A stretch of 64,000 bases of DNA from Bursaphelenchus xylophilus (taxonomy: Eukaryota; Nematoda; Chromadorea; Rhabditida; Aphelenchoididae): assembly GCA_904066235.2 (NCBI GenBank), contig CAJFCV020000001.1, forward strand, positions 186,001 through 250,000, read 5' to 3'. The notes below the pieces were generated by a model. The model saw only the letters and a program-made list of their open reading frames with translations, had not been told where the DNA came from and made no database searches. Made by a program: the position numbers and the translations under genes. This document shows, in pieces, positions 1 to 10,088 of this stretch. Positions within the stretch are counted from its first letter, which is position 1, and every line of letters starts with the position of its first letter.

Positions 1-540
1 AATCCCTTATATTATATGAGATTTTGTCGACCGCGTCGTCCGTTTTTTGAATGTCGTAGGTGGCACGACAATGGGGAGAGCTACTATTATACTACGCCGT
101 TTCAAAAGTGCGTAGAATTTTTGTCGCAAGTTCTCAAATTTCTTTTTCTTTAAAAAAACTAAGAAGTATGACATTTAAAAAAATTTAAATTTTGCAAACT
201 AATTTGTCCCCAGAAAATAAGGAAACCTATCCATGTCTCACGTCACACATACCACAAAACTGATCGCCTTCTTCGCCAAAAATTGCCTTTTATAAGGCCG
301 ACCTGGCCGTAAACTTACCAATTATGACATCAAAAAGAAAAAAGGACACAATAAAATTCAAAAAAAACTTGCCCTTTTAGCGAGGCAGACAAATAAACAA
401 ATTCTTTCCGATAACTGTAGTCTGTTAAAGTGCATTCGGTGATAACGTACATGTGGTTGTTTACGGAAGCAAATGGAATTTGCGAAGATTTTCAGAAAAT
501 TGGGCGCAGCTCGGAAAAAATGGTCGGGTACGCCATCACC
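1..540. other. AT-rich stretch without a supported gene
   Basis: I see no splice-supported exon, RNA gene or repeat boundary here. The sequence is AT-rich with poly-T and poly-A runs. A GGGCGCAGCTCG motif near 503-514 is the same short motif found beside many elements later in the window. Confidence 0.5.
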
Positions 541-960
541 TTTTTTGAGGTATTTTACATGTACTCACATCAATAATATCTAGATAAAAGTTAGGGATCT
601 TTGTTTCTGGCCCCAAATTTTGGTCTTTTATATGTTACAATAACTCAGGGTAAAGAAAAATATCGTTAGTAATAGCTAAAATTTGAAAAAGTAGTCATAC
701 AGAAAGTCTTCTCCAAGCCTCCCCGAGTCTTCGCTGTCCGTCCACCGAGCATCCAGCGACTTTACTAGGCCTTGCGGGCACTTCCTACTACCTTTTTCTG
801 GGTGTCTACCTGCCCTACACATTTCGCAAGTCTCCGTTGAGCCTGAGTCTTCACCAAGTCTCGGCCAAGCCTTCGCCGAGCATCCAGCGACTTTACTAGG
901 TCTCCTAGGCACTTCCTGCAACCTGTTCCGCGTATCCACCTGCCCTACGCCCCGCATCAA
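541..960. repeat. Dispersed repeat copy, related to 23185-23258 and 42301-42560
   Basis: The stretch after about 550 (ACATGTACTCACATCAATAA, then CTCAGGGTAAAG, then CCGAGCATCCAGCGACTT) recurs at 42301-42500. The bases just before it (TTTTGAGGTAT) recur at 23241-23251. This copy therefore shows the uninterrupted form of the site into which the mariner-like element at 23259-42300 inserted. Two imperfect tandem units of about 130 bases, each containing CATCCAGCGACTTTACTAGG, lie at about 717-950. The 94-codon minus-strand frame here is a by-product of that repeat. Confidence 0.7.
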
Positions 961-1395
961 TCAAATTACTTACCAACGCATTGCCTTTTTAAAATTAATC
1001 AAAAAATTCCCGAGATCCGTTTTCAGACTATTAAAAATTGCCCCAAGACCAATTTTACAGATTCAGCAAGGGTGGAACCACGTTTAACAAGGTTTTCAAC
1101 TTCAAGATGATAGTGTTGCTTCACACGACTTCTTAATTGTGTTTTTAAGGATGTCGGTTACGTTTATTTTGAGTTTTTGTTCAAAAAATTACTACAAACA
1201 CTAATATTATACATTAGGACTTAATAGATTTTCCTAGTAAAATTACTTATTATTAGCCATTTTTCAGTACTTCCGTGCTTTATTTTTATAAAATTACGCT
1301 TACTGTGAGAAAAATATAAACCCCCTTCTTGGCTTTGCGTTTTAATTTTATTGGCAACCCAACTTTTCGCTTTGAAATTCAGAATTTTAATTTTG

Positions 1396-1525
1396 CCGGG
1401 CCGGCCCGGGCCGAAAGTTGCGGCCCGGCCCGCGGGCCGGAACAGGTCGGCCCGGCCCGGCCCGTTTCAATTTTGCTTTGGCCCGGCCCGGCCCGGCCCG
1501 AACACCGGCCCGGGCCGGCAGCCAT
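1396..1525. repeat. GGGCCGGGCC low-complexity tract
   Basis: A run of CGGCCCGGCCCG-type repeats in otherwise AT-rich DNA. It opens long frames on both strands that encode only Gly-Pro-Ala-Arg low-complexity peptide, so I do not call a gene. Similar tracts sit inside the long inverted-repeat elements at 7395-7520, 10600-10740, 11795-11935 and 21415-21555, so this is probably a remnant of that family. Confidence 0.7.
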
Positions 1526-2980
1526 GTCTAGCTGCGCCCTAGCATTTTCAGCCAACTTCTGGGCAGACCCGGTCCTAGAGCCGTATCTATTTGCACCCTG
1601 GTTCTTGTTCACCGAAATGCACTTTGCGAACACAAGAGATCATTTCAGCGGCTTTCGGGGTCGAGATGATAAAAGGTTATGTACGGTAACGAGATGATAA
1701 AAAGTCGATAACAAGGGTGAAATGAACTTCTGATGCTTGAAATGACATTGTAAACAATGAATAACATAAGGAATTAAAAGTAAAAATTACATGTTTTGGA
1801 ATGAGCGTACAAAATTTAGAGAGCGGTCAACAGCATAGCGACCCAAAGTTTCACTGTGCAATGTGCAATAGGCTTTTTTTTTGAGCTGCCGTTTGCACTA
1901 TGGCTGTTTCTGCACATTGCATGTCGCACGTCAAACTGAGATAAGCTAAAACAGTCCGGTGAATTGATTGGCAATTTGCCAAAAAAGACGCGAAAAAACG
2001 TTTTGTCGGGGAAGAAATGGGAAATTTTTGGGGCGAGAGAGTACGTTTTTGCGCGTCTTTTCTCTGTCTTCTCTGCGAAATAAGACGAATTGTAAAAAAC
2101 CGATAGCGAAGAGTCTATTCCGGTCACCGGACTTCTCAGTGTGACGTGCGTCGTCACTCCAGCGACTTTACGGACGGACTAGTCTCACTTCGTCGAGAAA
2201 ACAATGACCACAATGTCGCTGTGCCAACTGCGTCACTAAAATGAAAGGCAATTTGATTCTGGCGCCACCGCATTTTCTCGTCGGTGATGTGACGCGGCAG
2301 AGTGCTCATTATTTCCCCGACAGACTGAAATATGGCAAAAACTAAAACAAGACTTTTTGACCAGCTTAGTAAAAGCAAAGAAACTTCAGCAACCCCTCGT
2401 TATCACCCGTTTGAAACATTGCAAGCGTTGGAAAACAACGGGTCAGCTGTACCGCGCTTATCGTTTTATACGCTCAACCTTATCACCGTGTACTGTGTAC
2501 GAAGCAGCAACTACGATCATATGCCCGAACGAATATTTTTGCAGCCGTTATCAGAGAACACCCGAACGTTCCGCGGATTGACGGCCGCCGCTACCGCAAA
2601 GGGAACGATGGACCGAACGTTTCGGCGCCATGGGGAAATAAAATTTGAGAAAACGTTGTAAATAGCTTGTTTTGTGACCGGAATATTGCAAGGAAATCCG
2701 AGTCGACGCTCTTTCATGTGAGTCTTTTCATTTACGACCGTCTTTGCAAGGCTTTGCAAAAGAGTTTTTTTTTGGTAGGCAACTTTTTCAAAGTTTGGTA
2801 GGCAACTTTTTCAAAGTTTGTATTCGAACAGTTTGTTGTGAAGCCGAGAAAATAAAGTTATTTCGATCAATTTACTCAACAAAAATTATGCGAAAGTTTC
2901 CGGCCAGCGGCCGATGCGCTAACGGAAAGTTTGCCAAAAATCATAGGGCGCTGATCATAGGGGGCCTCGCGTCTTAGGCG
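1526..2980. other. No confident gene; one weak frame
   Basis: The only notable frame is a 109-codon plus-strand one at 2332-2661, beginning near MAKTKTRLFDQLSKSKE. It has no recognisable domain, no signal peptide and no flanking exon that I can join to it. A short direct repeat (GGTAGGCAACTTTTTCAAAG, twice) lies at 2776-2820. I see nothing else that supports coding. Confidence 0.35.
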
Positions 2981-3139
2981 CAGCTCGAAAACAAGTTAAA
3001 AGTTGGCTCGGGCAAGCTGCGAAAGCTTCTTTTCCGAGCTGCGCCCTACCATTTTCAGCAAACTTTCAATTAGCGTATTTGGCCCCAGCCCAAAAAACAT
3101 TTCTCCAGAGCTGCGCCCGAGCCTTGTCTTCATGCCTGC

Positions 3140-3850
3140 CTTTTTTCTCCTCTGGATTGGGTACGGAAAGGTCCGCTGCGGAAAAGTCCGCAAAAAAAGG
3201 ATAGAGGAGGGCGGGGGGGAAGGGTGGGGGGAGGTTTTCGATGGCCCTGATTTCGAAAATCATACCAATTTTTATCTGAATTTTACAATTTTGCGTAACA
3301 ATTTTCAAAATCAGCACCACCCCTAAATCCATTACTCAAAAAAAATCTAATTAACACTACTGCTTAAGCAAAATTGTAAAATTAACAGGGGAAGTACCCC
3401 AAGTGCGACTCTCAGATTTTGATGAAACTTGGCACAAGTTTCATGCCTATTTCAACTGTAAAGGATAATATTCCTACAAAAAATCAAAATTTTCCGCACG
3501 AAACTGCCAAAGTTATGGCCAAAAAGCGTTTTTCTCTCTGACCGCTCTCCACGTAAGGCGTACTCTCTTCGCGGAAAAAAATGGTTCAATATCTCGGTGG
3601 CGCTTGCAAAGCGCGAGCTAAAACTTTCAGGAATTGATATTTGGATGATGGCCGACGTTTGTGCAAAATTTAAAGAAAATCTGAGCGTCGCACTTGGGGT
3701 ACTTCCTGTAAGAAAAAATGGATATGATATTCGAAATCAGCCCCATCGAAAACCTCCCCCTCCACCCGCCCTCCTCTTTTCTTTTTTTAGCGGACCTTTC
3801 CGCAGCGGACCTTTTCGTCCTTCGTGCTACTCCCTGAGGTCCGAATTCAA
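3140..3850. repeat. Inverted-repeat element with GGTCCGC arms, split by a smaller element
   Basis: The left arm (GTCCGCTGCGG, then a G-rich run, then TTTTCGATGG...CGAAAATC) is mirrored by the right arm (GATATTCGAAATCAGC, a C-rich run, then AGCGGACCTTTCCGC) at about 3726-3812. The centre is occupied by the 325-base element at 3389-3713. The same arms flank the larger element at about 47990-49420. Confidence 0.6.
3389..3713. mobile_element. Miniature inverted-repeat element, GGGGAAGTACCCCAAG family
   Basis: It starts with AGGGGAAGTACCCCAAGTGC and ends with the reverse complement of that sequence. The homology continues inward through CTCAGATTTTGATGAAACTTG on both sides. It carries no transposase. 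Related copies lie at about 5048-5800 (with further ends inside), 43250-43695 and, degraded, 50220-50690. The class is unknown; it is presumably moved by a DNA transposase encoded elsewhere. Confidence 0.7.
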
Positions 3851-3990
3851 CAAAGAAAACTTGCCAAATCTTTCGATTTCCACTAAAAACATTCAAATGC
3901 AGGGCGCAGGCCGCAATAAAATATTCCACAAATCACAATAAATATAAATAAATTATTTATTTCACACCAGAAGACCGATAAAAAAATTAC

Positions 3991-4783
3991 CTAACTGTCA
4001 TATGGATTAGGAAGAGTATCAAGTTTGCGTAGTTCATAAGCGTTCGAAGCACAAACCATGACTTCATAGTTGTCCCAGCAATTGGACATGCATCCTTCCT
4101 GGGTGGCGGGAGGGTCATGTGAATGCGGGCAATTTTCACATGCGGTGTTGAGGATGTCGACCATAACCGGGTCTTCCTTCAGCTTCTAGAAATTTTTTAA
4201 ATAACTGTTAGAACATGGCAACGAACTTTTTTGGATGAAAACTTGGTTTTAATTTCACAGAAACTGTTTAGTCCAAGCGCTTATATACTTGACGCAATCG
4301 CATTGACTTTTCATTTTTTGATGAGGTCCTTACACTGACAGGCATTAACTGAGGGTAGTTTTTCCTCAAAAAACACTTTTTTTCCGCTCGAAACTGCAAA
4401 GATATGGGCAAAAGTGTCTTTCTCTATGGCCACCCTCCGCTTTTCGCGTGCTCTCTCGGTCGCAAAAAGAAAACATTACCCCCAAATTCGCCCTCAAAAT
4501 TCATCCCCATCCAAAATTCCCCGCTGAAAACAATCTCCTAGTCAAAGCTCGGGCGCAGCTGAGGGAAAAAACATTTTCGGAAACCAAAACCAGGAAGTCA
4601 ATAAAGTGTCTTAAAAAACAATGTTAAAAAACTTACTTCACATTTTTCCTTGTTAAATGGCGGTTTTTTGTCAAACTTCTTCTCCTGCGCGAGACGGAGA
4701 TGACGCATGTGTGCGCGCATTGCGCCATCCACACCAGCAGCCGCGAAGATGACCAAGAACAGAGCGATCAGCCTCAAGTCCAT
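3991..4783 (-). CDS. Secreted CHH/ITP-like six-cysteine peptide
   Basis: This is a two-exon gene: exon 1 is 4783-4637 and exon 2 is 4185-3991, giving 113 residues. The start is set by a clear signal peptide (MDLRLIALFLVIFAAAGVDG). Exon 1 ends at a GTAAGT donor after ...KEKCE, and exon 2 follows a TTTCTAG acceptor in phase 0. The six cysteines are spaced C-x16-C-x2-C-x12-C-x3-C-x8-C. This is close to the spacing of the crustacean hyperglycemic hormone / ion transport peptide superfamily, and the CMSNCWDN segment resembles its conserved fourth-fifth cysteine block. It should be secreted and disulfide-bonded; a hormone-like role is inference. Most other family members in this window share the intron just after the first cysteine. 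Confidence 0.8.
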
Positions 4784-5047
4784 TGCGAGAACGATGGGGG
4801 AGGACGGCCGACGAAGAGACGAAACGCCAACGAGGAACAGCGAGTGAACACCGAGCTCCAGAAGCAAAAATTGTAAAATGGCTTCCGCAGAGCACCCTTT
4901 TATAGTGGTTTTGGCTGCGAAAACTCACGGTTTATGCAAACTTGTGGTAAAATTGAGGTCATTTTGAAAAAGGCCAAAAAAAGCAAAAGACGCAACCGGC
5001 GTGGGCGTTTTATACAATGATAAGTTGGCTGGCTTAGGTTAGGCCGA

Positions 5048-5800
5048 CAGGGGAAGTACCCCGAGCGCGACGCTCAGATTTTGATGAAACTTGTCGCAAA
5101 TTTATAATATTTTTTTCTAAAATACATGTATGTGAGAATCCTAGTCCTTGAACATTGTATAGAGAACCGGGATTTTTAAATCGAAAGTCGGCGAAAATGC
5201 ACCATATTTTGGCGAGTTTCGGCGCAAAAAGTTTCAGGCCTACTTCTACCCTAGAGCATAATATGTATATTTACACAGTAAAGTTCGTTTTTCTTGCCCT
5301 AACAAGGGAAGTACCCCTTGTTCATTTATGGCATCCGCAAAAAAATTATTTTTCTCAAGCTGCGCCCGAACTTCGGCTTTCAATTTAGTTTCTAACGAGG
5401 GAAGTACCCCAAGTCGGGCATGAACTAAATATCAATTTCTAAAAGTTCTAGCTCGCGCTTTGCAAGCGCCACCGAAATATTGAACCATCTTTGCCGCCGA
5501 GAGAGTACGCTAAACGTGGAGAGTGGTCAGAGCGAAAAACACTTTTTGGCCGTAACTTTGCTAGTTTCGCGCGAAAAAAATTATTTTTTGTATAAACATT
5601 ACCCTTTACGGTAGAAATATGTATCTTTCGTGCCGAAATTCGGCAAAAAATGTCAAATTTTCGCCGACTTTTGATCTAATAATCTCGGCTGTTTCTGCAA
5701 AGCGCAAGCTATTATATGATTCTGGCATATATATTTTTTAAATATTCTAAATTTGTGCCAAGTTTCATCAAAATCTGAGCGCCGCACTTGAGGCACTTCC
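5048..5800. repeat. Nested copies of the GGGGAAGTACCCC element
   Basis: The outer ends are CAGGGGAAGTACCCCGAGCG near 5048 and a mirrored GCGCCGCACTTGAGGCACTTCC near 5780. Further internal ends (CAAGGGAAGTACCCCTTG near 5304, GAGGGAAGTACCCCAAG near 5397) show that this is a composite of at least two copies. There is no coding potential beyond short frames. Confidence 0.6.
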
Positions 5801-5916
5801 CGTTAGTTTAAGGGACAGGAGCTTCGATTAACATTTGTGCTAGGGCCAAGGCAGCTTAGGTTATTATATATAATACTACTCTTCGATGCACTCAAATTCT
5901 CAAATTCCAGACTTAC

Positions 5917-6054
5917 CAGGCATTTCCGAGTGTATTTGAACAATCTGCAATGCAGATGACACAACCTAGGACGGAATGCTGCATCAGCGGGAGTGAAGAT
6001 GAACGTGAACAGAGCGGTCAACTTCAAGTCTATTGAAAGAACGATGAGGAACAA
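5917..6054 (-). pseudogene. Orphan signal-peptide exon of a CHH/ITP-like gene
   Basis: The minus strand reads a family-type first exon (IDLKLTALFTFIFTPADA, then three cysteines) that ends in a GTAAGT donor at 5916. The codon aligned with the usual start of this family is ATA at 6033 instead of ATG. An in-frame ATG 21 bases upstream (6054) could still initiate. I find no matching second exon downstream, because that space is filled by the nested element at 5048-5800. I infer a dead or dying paralogue. Confidence 0.6.
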
Positions 6055-6355
6055 TATTCAACGGAGAGCCAAAGGGCCGACGAGCAACGGAATGACCACC
6101 GAATTAAAGGGGTAAAAATGGTAAATGACCTTTGGGAACCTACGCTTTATAATGTTTTGAGGTCTCATGGCTTCTGGTTTTAGGCAAATTCGTGGGAAAT
6201 CCGGAAAATTTTGGGAAAACCGAAAATTTAAAAAAAAAAGTTCGGGCGCAAGTTGGAAAAAAAACTCCTGTTTTAATAGAAGTGCTCAAATTTTTATACA
6301 AAAACCAATTTCAAAATATTTATTCCACGTAACCATTGACACATCAAATAAGCAC

Positions 6356-6523
6356 GATTACGGCGGCTCGCCGTAATAGAGCTTGTTGCATCTGTATGCG
6401 GTGCCGCTGGCGTAGCAGCCGAATCTGCACTTCTTCATGTAGTCCTTGTCGTCCGTATACCACCGCGAATGGCATTGGCGGCAGCGAAGCTCGGCCTTCC
6501 ACCGATCTGTTGCGTCTTCGCCA
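6356..6523 (-). pseudogene. Second exon of a CHH/ITP-like gene, cut off by a transposon
   Basis: The minus strand encodes about 55 residues, starting near GEDATDRWKAEL and ending ...YYGEPP-stop. It has the last five cysteines in the family pattern C-x2-C-x14-C-x3-C-x8-C (CRFGCYAS block). Directly upstream is a polypyrimidine run, but the acceptor position reads CAT where CAG is expected. Homology to the long inverted-repeat element starts about 25 bases further out. No first exon lies nearby. The closest first exon on the same strand without a partner is at 42682-42816, beyond the whole transposon block. Confidence 0.65.
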
Positions 6524-6548
6524 TGAAAAAAAAAATTTGAGCTTTTGT

Positions 6549-8072
6549 TTAAAACACGATTTCTGAGTGAGTGTAGCAGCCCTTGACATAGAAAAATTCG
6601 ATCTCGGGTTTTTAGCTTCAATGTAACCGTACCCGTCCTAAAAAGCTTGTGGCGAAACATTTTTGCCCATTTCGGCCGTTAACACAGTTATTTTTACAAT
6701 TTATTAGTTATACAGTAATCCCCCATAAATCTGTAACGAACTCACAGAAATTCATGGAATTGTGAGTACTTATGTTTTCGCACTCGTAGATTTCAAAAAA
6801 AGTGGTTTTGACTCATTCGGATTACTGTAACATACCAAACTGCTGGTTCGGCCGCATAAAATCGGCCATAAAAAGTTTGTTTCTGAAAACCCGCAGCTGA
6901 ATTTTACATATGTTAATCAGCATAAAATTCTGATATATAAACGTTAAAAAAAAGTGCAAAAAGTGGTGCGGCATTTTTCATGGTGTAGTGGTTTTTGGTC
7001 AGAACTAGTAATCTGACGTCCCGGGTTCGAATCCGCCTGGATGCAAATACCACAAATTAGACGCAAATTACCTTTAATGTAGTCTTGAGGTCTGTATGAG
7101 GGAGACTGAGTAATTTTAGACCTACATGATATCTCTATTTAAGGTAAAAATGGATTTTATATAATTTTTGGAAGATGAATACGTGAAAAATAAAACGTCT
7201 TCAAATCGTTTGAAATTGATAACAGATATTCTAGGGATAATTATAAGGAACTTTTCTGTTGGCTTTTTTTGATAGGTTACTGTGTCATGGATTACTGTAA
7301 CATAAAATCCCAATTTAATTTTTCATATACCACAGAGCGCAGAGGCATCGGACTAGCACTTTTATCATAGGAATGGTTGAGAACAGACATGGCAGGGGGG
7401 CCGGGCTTTGGAAATTTTGAAAAGGGCCGGGCCGGGCCCAACGTTTCGGGGGCCGGGCCGTGGGGCCTGGGGTTGGTTTTTCGGGCCGGGCCGTGGGGCC
7501 TGAAAAAATTTGGGCCCGGCCCCTTCAAAAAAAAATTTTTTAATTTTTTGTCTTGAAACGAAAAATTGGGGTGCCAATTTTTTTGGCATTCTGTTTTGAG
7601 CAAGAAATTTTTTATTTTTGGCAGTAAAAGCGGTTTGTAAGACAGGAAAACCTCATTTACTATTTAGAACCTTACTGGCAATGACAAAATACATCGAAAA
7701 AGTTTTTAAAAGTTAACTTTTAGTCAAGTTTGAATAGTGTTTCACTATTTTTCGACTAATTTTGCCTAAAATATTTTTTTCATTACAAATCCCCGACATT
7801 CCATTGGCTTAAACCTGTATGTTCATAAGGATATTGGTATGTTCTTTGTTATAAATGGGCAACCGGCTCAATTTATGACCAATAATGATGAATAATTCGA
7901 GAATTTTTATCCAGATGTCATGAATAATATAATTTACCTTCTCAAATGCTATACATTGGTTTTTCCTGGAGTCTGGCGATGGATTTGACAATCAAATGGC
8001 CTGTCTGATGTTTTCAATTTACTTTCACGACCTTCTTATCTGTGATTCAATTTTCCATCTTCCAAAAAATCA
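6549..8072. mobile_element. Partial copy of the long inverted-repeat element
   Basis: From AAACACGATTTCTGAG (6549) onward it matches the left arm of the element at 9551-12976. It includes the CATGTACTTATG-like palindromic zone, the tRNA-like segment at 6971-7044, and a GGGCCGGGCC tract at 7395-7520. The piece at 7800-8072 matches the spacer side (reverse of about 11480-11760). It breaks off at 8072, where the short LTR-type element begins. No long coding frame is supported. Confidence 0.75.
6971..7044 (+). repeat. tRNA-like segment inside the inverted-repeat element (copy 1)
   Basis: It has an A-box-like TGGTGTAGTGG and a perfect-looking B box (GGTTCGAATCC) at normal spacing, with ends that can pair as GCAT/ATGC. 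The T stem is mismatched (CCGGG against CCGCC) and the anticodon arm is irregular. I read it as a tRNA-derived promoter relic and not a working tRNA. Identical or nearly identical copies are at 10015-10088 (+), 12439-12512 (-) and 22059-22132 (-). Confidence 0.6.
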
Positions 8073-9550
8073 TTAGAACTATTTGGGGTAGTTCGTGAGG
8101 ATAAGGACCCGAGGATCTCCTAGAAATGGCTCGCCAAACACGTCCGAGTGATAAGTTTATCCAAACCAAACGATACAACTGGGGAAAATACCAAAACAAG
8201 AATAAACAAGTCAACAATAAAACCCCAAGACCAACTGTATCAACTGATAATACTCGGGCTAACGCTCTCGCGCGTCCTTCTTCTGTCCTCCTTCTGGCCG
8301 TCTCCAACCTCTGACCTCCTGTCCTATACCTCCATCTATCCGTTATCCAATGTGCTCTGAATTCCTCCTTCTTCGTGTATCCTATTGTAGTTGCTGCAGA
8401 ATGCCAATAAGTGTTTCCGTGGTGAGACCATTTCCGGGTATCCATGCGGGTTGCTCTTGATGTTCCACTGGCTCCAAGAGTGTTGACGGGCTCCAAATGT
8501 GTTTGAACTCGTGGTTGCTTGTCAAGGTGCTGGTCTAGGTCCTACTTGCCACCCTTCTTTGAGATACGGTCCCCGTATCTGAAAAATAAAAAATAAAATT
8601 GAGTTCTTAAAACCTAAAATTAACTAAATATCTCAATTTTCTAAAAAGCTCAAATAAAAACCCTAAAATAATGTTTCTGTTCCCTAAGTCACCTAAGTCC
8701 ACCCCACTACTCTACTAAACGACGTCCCGGCGTTTCAGAATTTGCCATCGAGGTCTGCGAGTAAAGTCAATGTAAACAATATTTGACTTGGGTAGGAAAA
8801 AAACAAGTAAACAGAGTATTTACGAACCAAAAATAGAAATACCTTTAAAATAATACAAGATACTACAATAAAATAAGGTAATTCCATAATTAGATAGCGG
8901 TTCACGATCAAATTCGCCGTAAAAATTAGCATAATTCCCAAATTTTTAAATTTTGCGCCCTTTCCTTTGATTTTCTGGTAAGATAAGGTGATATTCGTCT
9001 TAGAGTTTGAGTGTAAAGTGTTTGCATTCCTTTTTTCTTCACCGGAGTTCATGATTTTTCCGTTTGAGAAATTTTTGTTGTAACCAAAATCATCCAATAA
9101 TCCTTTAAATTTGCATCCTTTGCCTTCAATTCGCGAGTAATTTGATAATTCGGCCGGGTTTCTTTGATCCAATAAGTCATTCGAACCTTGATTTTGTTGA
9201 AGAAATTTAAATTTACAACCTTTTGCGGGAAGAAACGAGTTCGAGAAGCCATTTTCGTATTTAAATTTATCGAAATTCTGAATATTCCGAATATATTTCC
9301 GAATTCAAGAAAGAAATAGGTAAAAAATCACCTCAAAATCCAACGGAAAGATCGCGTCCAACGTCGCCGAAGATTGTGGAGTGCCGGTGGTCGCCAATTA
9401 GAACTATTTGAGGGATAGTTCGTGAGGATAAGGACCCGAGGATCTCCTAGAAATGGCTCGCCAAACACGTCCGAGTGATAAGTTTATCCAAACCAAACGA
9501 TACAACTGGGGAAAATACCAAAACAAGAATAAACAAGTCAACAATAAAAC
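8073..9550 (-). mobile_element. Short LTR-type element (TRIM-like)
   Basis: A direct repeat of about 150 bases (TTAGAACTATTTG...AACAATAAAAC) occurs at 8073-8222 and 9399-9550. Read on the minus strand, the right copy is followed at once by TGGCGACCACCGG. This resembles the TGGCGACC primer-binding start used by several LTR elements. The interior is only about 1.2 kb, with short frames (one around 9252-8735 with repeated KGCKFK-type motifs) and no polymerase domain. I infer a non-autonomous or internally deleted element. The right flank (9551) is not the continuation of the left flank, so no target duplication can be shown. Confidence 0.5.
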
Positions 9551-10014
9551 ATAACTTCTTTAGATCAAAAAATCGTGTTTTAAAAAACACGATTTCTGAG
9601 TCAGTGAAGCAGCCGCCAGTTAGGCCGTGACATAGAAAAATTCGATCTCGGGTATTTTGCTTCAATGTAACCGTACCCGTCCTAAAAAGCTTGTGGCAAA
9701 ACATTTTTGCCCATTTCGGCCGTTGACACAGTTATTTTTACAATTTATTAGTTATACAGTAATCCCCCATAAATCTGTAACGAACTCACAGAAATTCATG
9801 GAATTGTGAGTACTTATGTTTTCGCACTCGTAGATTTCAAAAAAAGTGGTTTTGACTCATTCGGATTACTGTAACATACCAAACTGCTGGTTTGGCCGCA
9901 TAAAATCGGCCATAAAAAGTTTGTTTCTGAAAACCCGCAGCTGAATTTTACATATGTTAATCAGCATAAAATTCTGATATATAAACGTTAAAAAAAAGTG
10001 CAAAAAGTGGTGCG

Positions 10015-10088
10015 GCATTTTTCATGGTGTAGTGGTTTTTGGGCAGAACTAGTAATCTGACGTCCCGGGTTCGAATCCGCCTGGATGC
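10015..10088 (+). repeat. tRNA-like segment (copy 2)
   Basis: Same A-box and B-box arrangement as the copy at 6971, within the left arm. Confidence 0.6.

Noticed and set aside
1329..1697. Plus-strand 122-codon frame and overlapping frames on both strands
   Set aside because: They are open only because of the GGGCCGGGCC tract. The composition is Gly/Pro/Ala/Arg on every strand, with no domain or splice support. The same applies to frames at 7292-7603, 10564-10752, 11765-12002 and 21385-21622.
2332..2661. 109-codon plus-strand frame as a gene
   Set aside because: No homology pattern, signal peptide or flanking exon could be identified; it remains a weak frame only.
6971..7044. Functional tRNA gene
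   Set aside because: A and B boxes are present but the T stem is mismatched, the anticodon arm is irregular, and all four copies sit inside the same repeat. I keep it as a tRNA-derived segment.
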